From Psittacicella melopsittaci (GTDB taxonomy: Bacteria > Pseudomonadota > Gammaproteobacteria > Enterobacterales > Psittacicellaceae): a stretch of DNA of 43,557 bases. The translations under genes were made by a program, and so were the position numbers. The first letter of the stretch is position 1. Each line of letters begins with the position of its first letter. The stretch spans positions 1 through 43,557 of the forward strand of contig NZ_NRJH01000009.1 in NCBI RefSeq assembly GCF_003585925.1. Reading direction: 5' to 3'. Below are positions 6,481 to 21,400 of the stretch, piece after piece. A model generated the notes under the pieces. That model searched no databases and was not told the origin of the DNA. It saw only the letters and a list, made by a program, of their open reading frames with translations.

Positions 6481-9400
6481 TGGGATGTTGTATACGATAG
6501 ATATAAGTTTAGATTCAGTAATATTCATATCAATGATGATATTACTGGATGTGCTTCCTTTAATGTTCGTCAAGCTACAAAAGGTAACAATGAGTATACT
6601 TTTATCTATGCTAGCCAGATAAATGCTACTCTAGCAACATCTTCGGTATCTCTTACGGCAAATAACCAAATCCAATTCTACTTTCTTGATCAGCATATTA
6701 ATACTACCAACCCAAATAGTAACCTAAATATCTATGCTCGTCATGTACAGTTTTTTAATAGTAATATGACCGTAGCAGGGACTATTAATGTTTACAATCC
6801 AGATATTTGGTTCCTCTTTGAGGGGGCTAATGTTACTGCAGGGGCATTTAATGTCTATAACATAAGAGCAGCAATCCAAATTCACTATAGTAGAGTGACC
6901 ACTACTACAGGAAGCATGGTGTTTAATAACTCTAACTATGTTGATGTTAAAGATGCAATCCTAACTTCTGCTCAGGACATTATTTTAAATACTTCTCATA
7001 ACATCATTAATGTTGGTAACTCCAACTTTACTGCTCCAGGGCAAATTTTTCTTCGCAGTCGTGGTTCTATAAATATAACCAATACCACAGACACAGGCTT
7101 TGTTCCAGCCTTCCCTGTTGTTAATACCTTTACCGCAAGTACAGTTAACATTACTACGGGAAATAGCATTAATATTTCGAATCGTAGTTTTAACACCACA
7201 GGTGACACCCTAATTTGCACTACTAGTTCTAGTGGGGTAGTAACCATAGGTGACGTGAGTTGTTTTACTGCTCAAAATCTCTTAGTTTGTGCATCTAAAA
7301 TCAACCTCAATAAAACGGCAGTAACCGATGTTACAGGACAAGTTTGCGTTACTGTTACCACTAAACAAAGCAATAGCTTCTCGGAGCTAGAGTTTAAAAA
7401 TGTTAAAAATGCTAACTTTGCCGTAAACGGTGGCTCATTATCGATTAATAGCTCTAACCTTACAGGTGATGCTACTAGCTCGGGTGATTTCTTTTTAAGA
7501 AATACTGCAACTAATACTGATGTATTTAATGTTGCCTTAAATAACACTAGCGTAAATAACTATAGTGTGCATCCAATTCGTGCTAACACAGGGCAATATA
7601 ACCTTGATTTAGACAATGTTACTTTCAATAATGTTAAAGAAGTAAACTTTACTCTTGGCACTGCAAGTAAATTAAATGCCACTAACTTTAATGTAACTGC
7701 TTCTGCTAACTACACAGATACATTTTTAGAAAAAAGTTACAACGGAGCAAATATTTCCGCAGCTAATGTAACTTTACTAACTAGTCGCAGCAACAAGCAA
7801 AACTTTGTTAATGCAAGCTTTACGGCTGTTAATAACTTTACTGCTAACTCAACTTGTACAAGTCTGTCTAGCCAAACAACTACCTTTAGTAATGTAAATA
7901 TTAGTGCAGGCAATCAAGCAAGCTTAAATTGGACTAATACATCAGTAAACTTCTCGAACTTTAGTCTCAGTGCAGTTAACAATGCAACTGTAAACTTTAG
8001 TATTATCGAGGCAACTAGTGCAGGTGAGGCGAGCCCAACAAAAATTGATGGCTTTAATGTAACCTCAAGCCAGCAAAACGTAGCTGTAAACCTCTGTACT
8101 ACAGGCACCGTAGGTACTGCAACTAACCTCACATTTAATAATAGCCATTTAAAAGCAGGCGAGAATGTTACCCTCACGGCTGTAATTACCGCAAGTGGAC
8201 CAAAAAATAACTTTAGCCTCATCTATAACCATGGCTCTATTGAGGCAGGTAAATACGCTAAAGTGATTAACAACCTCGATGGTACAGTTATTTTTGATCA
8301 CACAGGGGTTAAAGGTGAGAGAATTAATGTTCAAACCCAAAATGCCCAAGATATTACCCTGTTAAACTCGAACTTTGTTTCGACTTTAGCTGCAGGTAAT
8401 GATGGCAAAGAACCAGCAATTACTCTTAATACAAGTAGCAAGCTCGATATAGTTAACTCAAATGTGGTTGCGCAAGCTAACATTATCCTTGGTGGTGATA
8501 ATGCAAGCGTAAAAGAAGTTAATGTAGTTGAAGGCTCTAATATAGCTTCAACAGAAGCTAATGTAACTCTAACTACAGGTTGTGGTACAGTTAACCCAAA
8601 CACCATTAACTTAACCAACTCAAGCCTTTATGCGAAAAACAATGTTACTCTGTATCAACATACTGGTGACTTAAATGTAACTGGCTCTAATTTAACCTCA
8701 ACCCAAGCTAATGTCTCAATTCAATCTGTAGATAGTAACTTTGCTTTAAACGGCTCTAATGTTTCAGCAGGGCAAGCGGTTACGGTTATCTCAGGAGCAG
8801 ACCATGCTGGACTCCTAAATGTAAGTAAAAGTAACATTAGCTCGGGGTCGGGAGATGTTAACATCCAAATTGGTAATGCAAGTAGCATTAATATTAGCGA
8901 ATCTAACATTACCTCAGCGTCAAACATTAACGTTTCTTCACAGTATGTGAATGTTGATAGCTCAAATTTAGCAGCTCAAGGTGAGTCTAACTCAGACCTC
9001 AACCTCGGTAATACTAGCACCGAAAATACAAGCATTAACGCAAGTAATCTGAGCTCTAAAGCTGGTAACGTAAGTGTGGGCGTTAAAGATAATGTTAGTG
9101 TTAATAACTCTAACTTTAGTACAGGGTTAGATTTAAATATTACCGCTCCAAACAACCTGAGCTTAACTGGCGAAAATAACCAGCATAAAGTTGGTCGTCA
9201 CTTAAATATTACCGCAACCAATATTAAAATTCACGGACAAGCTTTTAATGTCGGGGGCAATGCAACTGTTGAGGCAACAAAACAAGCAAGCCTGACTAAT
9301 ACTAGCATCCGTGCAAATAAAGCAATTAATGTAACGGCACCAGAAAAGGTTACTGGTACCCTTCTCAACCTCACTTCCACTGAGGGCGGGGTAACTATTG

Positions 9401-12400
9401 CCGCAAATAATGTAACCTTAACTCATGCGGTGGTGAATGCTGCTACTTCTGCAAGTCTTACATCCAAAACTGAGAACCTCACCTTAACTAATACAAGTGT
9501 TACTGCCGTAACGGGGAATATTGACGCTCGTGGACAAGAAAATCTCATTCTTATAGATTCAACTCTCCACTCTAAAGCAGGAGCTCACCTCAATGTAACG
9601 GCAACTACAGGTTATATTAATGCAACTAATAGTAATATGGTTGCATGGCAAGGGGTGGTTAATGTAACTGTGGCTAAAGACTTTAATGCCCACAACTCTA
9701 ACCTTACGGCAAAAGATAATCTCGAAGTTAAGGCAATTAACATTAGCTTAAATAACACTCAAGTTTATGCTCATGGTGATAAAGCAAATGTAAGCCTAAC
9801 CGCAAGTAATAATCTAAGTCTAGTAAATAGCACTAGTGTTATCTCGCAAGGTAATGTTACTTTAACTGCACCAGAAGATGTTACTCTCAGTCAAGCAAGC
9901 CTTAGTGCGGTAGATAATGTAACAGCAAAAGCAGGCAATAACCTTACTTTTGTATCTACGGCAATAAAAACCCAACAAGGGGATATTAGCCTTCTCGCGG
10001 AAAAAAATGTTATAGGTTATGCTACGGCAACGCATAAATCTGAACTAAAAACTAGCCAAGGTAATGTTACAGTTACGGCAAAATCTGGTTATGTAACCCT
10101 ACCATATGCAGAAATTGAAGCAGGTAAAACTGCACAAATTACTGCTACTGCTCCTATTAACCTCAATGCCTCAATTGTAAAAGCGGGCACTGAAGTTAAT
10201 GTAACTACGAGCCAAGGAAATATTTATCTAGTAGGCTCGAACCTAACAGGGGCAGAGGCTACAGGTAAAGTTGTAGTTAATACGGCAGCTGGTGGACTTA
10301 TTGCCCATAACGCTAATATCTCAGGATATAGTGTTGATGTAAATGTAAGTGAAGATATTAACGCAAATCACGCTAACTTTGCGAGTAGAGATAGCCTAAA
10401 TTTAGATGCCGTAAATATCAACCTTGCGGGAACTAACGTTAAGTCAACAGAGGGACAAATTACTTTTGCGGCGAGTAATAACCTTAATGTAAGCGATAAC
10501 TCTAATATTGCAGCTTCTACTGGCGTTAATTTCTCGGCAATTAAAATAAAAGTAAGCGATACCAATGTAAGCACAAGTACAGGTTATATTGCTCTAGGTG
10601 ATCAAACTACAACTCATGTAGATCTTACAAATTCTAACTTAAATGCTACATCGGGAGCTGTATCTGTGGGGGCAAGTGCGTTTGTTAATGCTTCGGCAAC
10701 AAATATTAATGCAGGGAAAGAAGTTAACCTAAGTTCACCAACGGGAATTGTTAATATTTCTCAGGCAAGTAAAATCCGTGCCGAGCAAAGTATTAATCTT
10801 ACCGCCCTCAATGTGTCCTTAAGTGGAGGCTCGGTATTAAATGCAGGTACTACTATTGGTATTAATGCCACAGAAGATAGAGTAACTTTAGATAATGCTA
10901 CTTTAGTGGCACAAGACTCTATTGAAGTTAAAGCGGTAAACCAAATTACAGGAGAAAAGGTTAACCTTACTTCAAGTGGCAATAGCATTGCTCTTGCAAC
11001 TAAAGATATCAGTCTAAACGATGCTAAGGTAAATGCTTCGACTTCGGTTAACCTCAGTGCTACTAACAACCTGAGCTTAAACCAAGCTCAAGTTAAGGCT
11101 CTTACTGGCAACGCTAACCTTAATGCCCAAAATAATGCCACTTTAACTGCAACGCAAGTGCAAGCTGGTGCCCATGCCTATGTTAATGCAACTACGGCTG
11201 CAAGCTTAAGCAACAGCCAAATAAATGCAACCTCTAGCCATGTAACTGCTCCAGTAGTAAATGCAACTCGCTCGGTAATTTCTGGCGTGGATCTAGTTAA
11301 TGTAAGTGCTACTACTGGTGACCTTAGCTTAAATGGAACTAACCTTACAGCTCAAAAGCGCCTTGAAGTTAACACCCCTAAAGGTAACCTCAAAGCGGAA
11401 AATTCTAATCTGAGCGCTGATGCAGCAACCTTTAAGGTGGGACAAAATATAGATGCAGCTAATAGTAGCATTTTAGTTAATAAAGCTCTGACCCTCGAAG
11501 CTATTTACATTAACTTTAGTAATACTCAAGTTAAAGCAAAAGAAGAGCAAACACATGTAAATGCACAAGAAAATCTGAGCATTAGCAATGGCTCGGCAAT
11601 TGAGGGTACTAGTGCTTGTTTAACTGCGACTAACATTAAAGTAAACAAGGCTACTATTACCGCAAGCGCAGAAAATATTACTCTTTGTGCTACTAATGCC
11701 GTGAACTTAACTACTCTTAGTTCCCAAGCAGCGAATCATACTTTTGTGCGAGGCACAAATATAGATGTAGCTTCGAGCACGCTCGTAGCGAGCCAAGGAG
11801 ATATTTCCTTAGGTAATCTGAGCACCCAAGCGACCAACCTGAGCTCGACTAGTCTAACCTCAGGGAAGGATGTAAGTGTAACTGGCAATAACGGTGTTAA
11901 TCTCTCTGCTACTAGCATAGATGCTGGACAAGATATTAACCTCAGTGTGCCACAAGGGACAGTGAATATCTCTAACTCTCAAAACATCCAAGCAGGTAGA
12001 TCTATTAACCTCACTGCTCTGCAAGTGAACCTCAACCAAGCGGGGTTAACGGCTGGTACTACTATTGGTGTAAATGCGACAGCTACTAATGTAGATGGAA
12101 AAAATACTTCTCTTGAAGCAGGACAGTCAATTGAAGTTAAAGCTAACAAAGGTAATGTTACAGGTCAAGCTTTTAGTCTCACTTCCCGTGGGGCTGGGGT
12201 AGCTATTGCCACAAATAATATCAGCCTTACCGATTCTACTCTTACAGCTGAGACAGAGGCAAACTTAACTGCAACTAATAATATTAGCTTAGCTAACTCT
12301 AGTGTTAACTCTAACAGCACTAATGTTGAGCTAACTGCAGGAGAAAACCTCAAGCTTGACAAGAGCAATGTTGCGGCTAAAGGGGAAAATAGCCAGATTA

Positions 12401-15400
12401 ACCTCACGGCAAAAGCAGGTAACTTAAGTAGCACTAAAGCCAATATAAGTGCGGAAAAAGGTAGCATTAATGTAACTGTTGCCCAAAATGTTACGGCAAG
12501 TGAATCTAATTTTACGGCAGCCAAAGACTTAAATGTTACAGCGATTAACATAGACTTAAATAACACATTAATTAATGCTACAGGCACTCAAGCTAATGTT
12601 AGCTTAACTGCTAGCCAAGCTTTAGAAGTAACTAACCAAAGTAAGATTAACTCAACCGCTAACACTAGCCTCAAGGGTAAAGTTGTAAATATCACTGACT
12701 CTAAAGTTCAGGCTAGAAAAAATGCCAAACTTGAATCAGCAACCAACTTAAACTTAACTAACGCTAGCGTTAACTCTAGTACAGGTAATCTCGACCTCAT
12801 TGCTGCTAATGACGTTAATTTAAATAGCTCAAATGTAGCAACTACAGGCGAGGGAGCGAGCATTAATATTACTGCTTCTACAGGTAGCCTAAATGCAACT
12901 AATGCTAATGTAGCAGCTAACCAAGGTAAAGTAAATGTTAAGGTTGCTAACAATGTAAGTGCAACTACGAGCAACTTTACTTCCCGTGATAGCCTCGAGA
13001 TTAAAGCAAAAAATATTACTCTCGACCAAGCCAAAGTAGCAACTACAGGTGATACTTCTGATATTACTTTAACGGGAGCAAATAATTTAACTATCACGAG
13101 CAAGAGCGAAATTAACTCGGCAGGTAATGCTAGCTTTACTGCAATTAATGTTACTCTAAGCAACTCAAACGTAAAAGCGACGCAAGATGTTAATGCGAGT
13201 GCAACTAATAATTTAACTTTCACTGCTACGCCAATTAGCTCAGAACAAGGTGACATTAGCTTAACGGCAGAAAATAATGTATTTGGTGAAGCTACGGCAG
13301 ATAGTAGATCTCAAGTTACAGCAACTAGCGGTAATGTAAGTATTACGGCGAAAACTGGTAATGTAACTCTACCTTATGCAGATATTAACGCAGGTAATAG
13401 TGCTTCGATTAGAGCGCAAAAACAAGTTGAGTTAACTAACTCAGTTGTGAAAGCGAGCAAGGAAGTTAATGTAACTGCAACTACAGGCAACATTAATGCC
13501 GTAGGTACTAACCTCACTACAACTGCAGACAAGGGTAAAGTAGTTGTGAATACTACAGAGGCAAGCTTAATTGCAACTAATAGCAATATCTCTGCTCACA
13601 CCGTAGCAATTAATGTAGGTAAAGATATCAATGCAACTAATACAAACATTAGTAGTACTGCAGATCTAGACCTTAAAGCGAATAACATTAACCTCAACAA
13701 CACTAAAGCACAAGCAAGCCAAGGTAAAGTTAATGCAACGGCTACAGCAGAGTTAAATATCTCTAATAACTCTGTAGTTTGTGGTACAGATGTAACTCTG
13801 GCTGGTAATAACGTAACAGTTAGCCAAGCTACAGTTAGTGCAACAGGTGAGAACATTACTATTGCTGCAACTAAAGCAGTTAACTTAACAAGCACTACCG
13901 CTAAAGCAGCTAACAATACCTTTGTGCGTGGTAGCTCAATTGATGTAACTGAAGGTACTTTAGAAGCAACTAAAGGTGATGTGTCAGTTGGGGATGGAGC
14001 TACGGCGAGAACTAACATTACTGGAGCAACCTTAACTGCAACTGCAGGTAATGTAAGTGTAAGTGGTAATGAGTTTGTTAATGTTTCTGGAACTAGAATT
14101 AAAGCTCACCTAGACATTAACTTAAGTGCTCCGCAAGGTACAGTTAATATTACTAAGAACACTAACTTACGTGCTGACCGTTCGATTAATGTAACGGCAC
14201 AAAACGTAAGCATTAAGAACACAGATTTAAATGCAACTGCAACCATTGGTGTTATTGCAACGCAAAACAATGTAGAGGCAGATAATGCAACTCTAGTAGC
14301 AAACGGCTCAATTGAAGTTAAAGCTGCTAATGGCAAAGTAATTGGCCAAACTCTCAACCTCACTTCCCGTGGGGCTGGGGTAGCTATTGCCGCAAATCAG
14401 GTAAATCTAACTAATACAACGGTTAATGCAAGCGATAAAGCTAACCTTAGTGCAACAACTAACCTGAGCTTAACTAGCACTAGAGTTAACTCAGTAAATA
14501 AAGACGTTGAACTTAACGCTGGTAAGAATATCACCCTTGATAACTCTAATTTAAGTGCTAATGCCCAAGGTGCTAAGGTTAATCTAAGTGCAACTCAGGG
14601 TAACCTCAGTACAACTAATAGCAATATTAGTGCAACTCAAGGTAGTATTGCCGTAACTGTAGGTAAGGATGTAAATGCCTTAACCTCTAACCTCACAGCT
14701 CAAGAAAGCCTAGCTGTTAATGCTAATAACATTAACTTAAATAACACAAAAGTTAATGCTACTGGAGCTAACTCTAATGTAAGTCTCACGGCTAATGCGA
14801 GCTTAAATGTAACTAATACAAGTAGCATTGAAGCTACAGCTAATGCAAGCTTAAAAGGTAAATCTGTTAACCTCACTAACTCAAGTGTTAAAACACAAGA
14901 AAACGCTAAATTAGAGGCAACAACTGACCTTAACCTAACAGGTTCTTGCATAACGGCAACTAAGAATGTAACTGCAACCGCAGGTAATAACTTAACCTTT
15001 ACCGCTACTCCAATTAGCTCGGCACAAGGTGACATTAGCCTAACTGCGCAAAATAATGTATTTGGTAATGCGACAGCTGAGAACAAATCTCAAGTTACAG
15101 CAACAAATGGTAATGTAAGTATTACTGCTAAGTCTGGTAATGTAACTCTACCTTATGCAGAAATTAACGCAGGTAATCGTGCTTCGATTAGTGCAGAAAA
15201 ACAAGTAGAGTTAACTAACTCCGAAGTTAAAGCAAGCAATGCAGTTAATGTGAGTGCAACTAGCGGTGACATTATTGCCACAGGTACTAACTTAAATGCT
15301 ACGGCAGCTGACGGTAAATTATTAGTAAACACAGAGCAAAGTAACTTTGTTGCGACAAATACTAATCTAGCGGCAAATACTATTAGCGTAAACGTTGGCA

Positions 15401-18400
15401 AAGACATAAATGCAACTAATAGTAACCTCACTAGTACTAATAGTTTAAGTCTCCAAGCAGGTAACATTAGCCTCAATAACACTAAAGCTCAATCAACGAG
15501 TGGAGATGTAAACCTAGAAGCTACAACTAACTTAAATGTAACTGATGCTTCAGAGGTTGCAGGAGCTAATGCAAGCTTACGTGGAGCTCAAGTAAATGTT
15601 AAACAAGCAACTCTTACTGCAACAAGTGAGAACATCACTATTGCTGCAACTAAAGCAGTTAACTTAACAAGCACTACAGCTAAAGCTGCTAACAACACCT
15701 TTGTACGTGGTAGCTCAATTGATGTAACTGAAGGTACTTTAGAAGCATCTAAAGGTGATGTGTCAGTTGGTGATACAAATACGGCGAGAACTAACATTAC
15801 AGGAGCTACTTTAACCGCAACTGCAGGTAATGTAAGTGTAAGTGGTAACCAGTTTGTTAATGTTTCGCAAACTAAAGTTAATGCAGGTAAAGACATTAAC
15901 TTAAGTGCTCCGCAAGGTATAGTTAATGTTAGTGAGACAACTAACTTACGCGCTGAACGTTCGATTAACGTAACGGCACAAGAAGTTAAACTTAAAGATG
16001 CAGTTCTAAATGCTACTGATAGCATTGGCGTTAATGCAACTAGCAAAGACTTCACAGGAGAAAATACAACTCTAGTAGCAGGTAAATCAATTGAAGTTAA
16101 AGCTGCACAAGGCAATGTAACTGGCCAAACCCTAAACCTCACTTCCCGTGGGGCTAGGGTAGCTATTGCCGCAAAAGATGTAAATCTAACGAATTCAACA
16201 GTTAATGCTGCAGCAGAAGCTAACTTAACGGCAAGCAATAACATTAGCTTAACTAAAACTAAAGTTAACGCCCAAACTGGCAATGTTGACTTAAATGCAA
16301 CTAACAATATCAACCTTGATAACAGCAATGTAACTGCTAAAGCACAAGATGCACAAATTAATCTAACTGCAAAAGCTGGTAACTTAACTGCAACTAACAG
16401 TAACATTACTGCGACTGCAGGTGGAGTAAATGTAACTGTCGGTAAGGATGTAACAGCAACTAACTCTAACGTTACTGCAGCTAATGCAATTAGCATTAAT
16501 GCAATTAACATTACAGGTGCTAATACTTCAATTAGCACGACTGGTGCTAATGCAGACATTACTTTAAATGCAAGCAACAACCTCAGCCTCAGCGATAAAG
16601 CAAAAGTTGTAGCTAAAGGTAATGCAACGCTAAATGCAACTAACACGCTAAATGTAGATAATGCTACAGTTACGGCAGCTGCAGGTAACTCAAGCTTAAA
16701 AGCAAAAGACATAGCTCTAACTAATAGCACCGTAACTGCACAAGGTAATGCAAGCGTTAATGCCTCAGCTACTTTAACTGCAACTAACACTACAATTACA
16801 GCAACAACTGGTAATGCAACAGTTAAAGGTGCGGATGTTACTCTAAATAAATTCAATGTTACAGGAGCAATTAATGCAAATGTTTCTGCAACTAATGCCT
16901 TAACTGCAACTAACACATCAGTAACAGCTAAAACTGGTAGTGCAGATGTTAAAGCAAATGAGACTACCTTAACTAACAGCAGTGTATCTGCTCAAGTTAA
17001 TGCAAGTGTAAATGCATCAGCTAACTTAAAAGTGACTAATACTACAGTTACCGCTACAACTGCTAATGCAGAAGTTAAAGGTGCAGATGTTACCCTAACT
17101 AAAGCTAAGGTTACAGGTGCAACTAATGCAAATGTAACTGCGACTGGTGAGCTTAATGCAACTAACACTGTAGTTAACGCGACTAAAGGTAACACCACTC
17201 TAACTGGTAATGAGGTTAACTTAACTAACAGCACAATTAGTGCTGAAGTTAATGCTAAAGTTGCATCAACTAACAAACTAAATGCAACTAATACCTCAGT
17301 AACTGCAAATAAAGGTAACGCTGAAGTTTCAGGTGCGGATTTAACTCTAACTAAAGCTAAGGTTACTGGTGCAACTAATGCAAATGTAACGGCTACTGGT
17401 GAGCTTAATGCAACTAACACTCTAGTTAACGCAACTAAAGGTAATACTAGTCTAACTGGTACTGAAGTTAAATTAACTAACAGCACTGTAAGTGCACAAG
17501 TAAATACTAAAGTAGTTGCAAAAGACAACCTTAACGCAACTAACACTACAGTTACGGCATCTACAGGTAATGTAGACCTAACTGCAACTAAAGACTTAAA
17601 CTTAAATAACACTAATGTAGCTGCAAATGCTAATGGTGCTAAAGTTAACCTAACAGCAACTGCAGGTAGCTTAAATGCAACTAACAGCAATATTACGGCA
17701 ACTCAAGGTGGTGTATCAGTAACAGTTAGAGACAATGTAACTGCTGCTGATAGCAACATTACTGCTAAAGAAGCTTTAGCTATTACTGCAAACAATATAG
17801 ACCTCAATCACACTGAAGTTAATGCTACTGGAGAGAAAGCAGACGTAACTCTGACTGCTAAAGAGAACCTTAGCCTCAATAATGGTACAAGTGTTACTTC
17901 AACAGGCAATGCAAGCTTAACAGGTACAGATGTAACTCTAAGTGAAACAACTGTAACTGCAACTAAGAATGTAACTGCGACAGCAAGTAACAACCTAACC
18001 TTTACCGCTTCACCGATAACTTCTAAAGAAGGTGATATTAACCTAACTGCAGAAAACAATGTATTTGGTAATGCAACGGCTGATAGTAAATCTAAAGTTA
18101 GCGCAAGCAACGGTAATGTAAGTATTACCGCTAAAACTGGTAATGTAACTCTACCTTACGCAGAGATTAATGCAGGTAATCGTGCTTCAATTAGGGCGCA
18201 AAACAAAGTAGAGCTAACTAACTCGGTAGTGAAGGCAAATAATGAAGTTAATGTAAGTGCAACTACAGGAGACATTATTGCTACTGGTACTAACTTAACC
18301 GCAACTGCATCTACAGGTAAAGTTGTAGTTAACACCACTAATAGCAATCTTCTTGCTAATAACAGTAATATTGCCGCTAATAGCGTAAGTATTAATGTTG

Positions 18401-21400
18401 GTGAGAATATTAATGCGACTAATAGTGCGATTGTAAGTAACCAAGATTTAGAGCTTAAAGCGAAAAACATTAACTTAAACAACACTAAAGCTCAATCTAA
18501 CCAAGGTGAAGTTAATGCAACTGCTAGCCAAGAGTTAAATATCACTAATGGTTCATTAGTTTGTGGTACAGCTGTAACTCTAGCAGGTAATAACGTAAGA
18601 GTTAACCAAGCTACAGTTAACGCAACGCGTGATAACCTAACCATTACCGCAAATGAAACAGTTAACCTAACAGGGGTTAATGCTTCAGCAAGCAATAACG
18701 CTCTAGTACGTGGTAAAACTCTAGGAGTAAACAACTCTAACCTAGCAACAACAACGGGAGACATCTCTCTCGGTAATGAGACTACGTCTACTACTGCGGT
18801 TACAGGCAGCAACCTCACAGCTACTGCTGGTAATGTAAGCTTACGTGGCAATAATTCTGTGAATGTTTCTGGTACACGTGTTAAAGCGGGTCAAGACATT
18901 AACTTAAGTGCTCCAAATGGTACGGTTAATATCACTAACAGTACTAACTTACGTGCTGACCGTTCAATTAACGTAACAGCACAAAACGTAAGCATTAAGA
19001 GCACCGTATTAAATGCAACTGAAACTATTGGAGTTAATGCTACTCTAAACAATGTAGATGCAGAAAATGCAACTCTAGTAGCAAACAAATCAATCGAAGT
19101 TAAAGCTAAAGGCAATGTAACAGGCCAAACTCTCAACCTCACTTCCCGTGGGGCTGGGGTAGCTATTGCCGCAGATCAGGTAAATCTGACTAACTCAACG
19201 GTTAACGCTAGCGAAAAAGCTAACCTAACAGCAACGACTAACATTAGCTTAGCTAACACAACAGTTAACTCAGAAAAAGCTAATGTTGAGCTAAATGCAG
19301 CTAACAACATTAACCTTGCTAACAGCAATGTAACTGCTAAAGCTGACAATGCTCAAGTTAATGTAACCGCAACTAATGGTAACTTAACCACAACTAACAG
19401 TAACCTAACTGCAACTGCAGGTAGCGTTAAAGTTCAAGTTGGACAAAACATTAATGCAACGAACAGTAACATTACTGCTCGTAATGATTTAGCTCTTAAC
19501 GCGAAAAACGTTAACCTCAGCAACACCATCGTGAATGCTACAGGTGCAAAAGCTAATGTTACAGTTACAGCTCAAGCAAGCTTAGATGTAACTAATGCTT
19601 CACGCATTAGCTCTACAGCGAACACCACTTTAACTGGTAATAGAGTTAATGTAACTAACTCAAGCGTTAATGCAACACAAAACGTTAAACTTGAGTCAGC
19701 AACTGACTTAAATGTTACTAACTCTACGGTTAACGCAACTCAAGGTAATCTAGACTTATGTGCTAGCCAAAATGTTAACCTCAATAGCTCTAATGTTGCT
19801 GTAACTAATGACGGAGCAGTAGTAAATATTACCGCAACCTCAGGCAACTTAACCGCAACCAATACTAATGTGGCTGCTAACCAAGGTAAAGTAAATGTTA
19901 AGGTGGCTAACAATGTAAGTGCAACTACCAGCAACTTTACTTCCCGTGATAGCCTCGAGATTAAAGCAAAAAATATTACTCTCGACCAAACTAAAGTAGC
20001 AACTACAGGTACGGCTTCAGATGTTACTTTAACGGGAGAAAATAATTTATCTCTCACAAACAAGAGCGAAATTAACTCTGCAGGTAATGCTAGCTTTACT
20101 GCAATTAATGTTACTCTAAGCAACTCAAGCGTAAAAGCGACGCAAGATGTTAACTCGAGTGCAACTAATAATTTAACTTTCACTGCGACGCCAATTAGCT
20201 CAGCACAAGGCGACATTAGCTTAACGGCACAAAATAATGTATTTGGTGAAGCTACGGCAACAAGTAGATCTCAAGTTACAGCAACTAGCGGTAATGTAAG
20301 TATTACGGCTAAGTCTGGAAATGTAACCTTACCTTATGCAGAAATTAACGCAGGTAATCATGCTTCGATTAGGGCGCAAAAACAAGTAGAGTTAACTAAC
20401 TCAGTAGTGAAGGCGAGCAATGAAGTTAATGTAAGTGCAACTGCAGGTGACATTATTGCTACAGGCACTAACCTCACCGCAACTGCAACTACAGGTAAAG
20501 TTGTAGTTAACACTACAAATAGCAATCTTCTTGCGACTAACAGTAATATTGCCGCTAATAGCGTAAGTATTAATGTAGGTGAGAATATTAATGCTACTAC
20601 TAGTGCGATTGTAAGTAACCAAGCTTTAGAGCTTAAAGCGAAAAACATTAACCTCAACAACACTAAAGCTCAATCTAACTTAGGAGCAGTTAATGCTACT
20701 GCAACTTCGGCATTAAATATTACAAATAATTCTGTAGTTTGTGGTACGGCAGTAAATCTGGCGGGAGATACCGTTAAAGTTCAACAGACAAATGTTAATG
20801 CAACAAGTGAGAACATCACTATTACAGCAACTAAGGGCGTTAACCTAACTAGCACTACAGCAAATGCCTCTAACCACACCTTTGTGCGTGGTAGTTCAAT
20901 TGATATTACTAAAGGTACTTTAGAAGCTACTAAAGGAGATGTGTCAGTTGGGGATGGGGCTACGGCGAGAACTAACATTACTGGTGCGACTTTAACCGCA
21001 ACTGCAGGTAATGTAAGTGTAAGAGGTAATGAGTTTGTTAATGTTTCTGGAACTACAATTAAAGCACACCTAGACATTAACTTAAGTGCTCCGCAAGGTG
21101 CAGTTAATGTTAGTGATACAACTAACCTACGTGCTGAGCGTTCGATTAATGTAACCGCACAAGAAGTTAAACTCAAAGATAGCACCTTAAATGCAACGCA
21201 AACTATTGGCGTAGAAGCAACTAATAAAAACGTTACAGGAGAAAACACAACTCTTGTAGCAAACGACTCAATTACAGTTAAAGCAGCCCAAGGCAATGTA
21301 ACTGGGCAAACTCTCAACCTCACTTCTCGTGAGGCTGGGGTAACTATTGCCGCAAATAATCTAACTCTAACTGATTCACGAGCAAATGCTACAACTAGTC

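Noticed and set aside
12179..12210. G-quadruplex at the GTGGGGCTGGGG core
   Set aside because: Each copy has only two G-runs and copies are kilobases apart, so a local four-run quadruplex cannot form.
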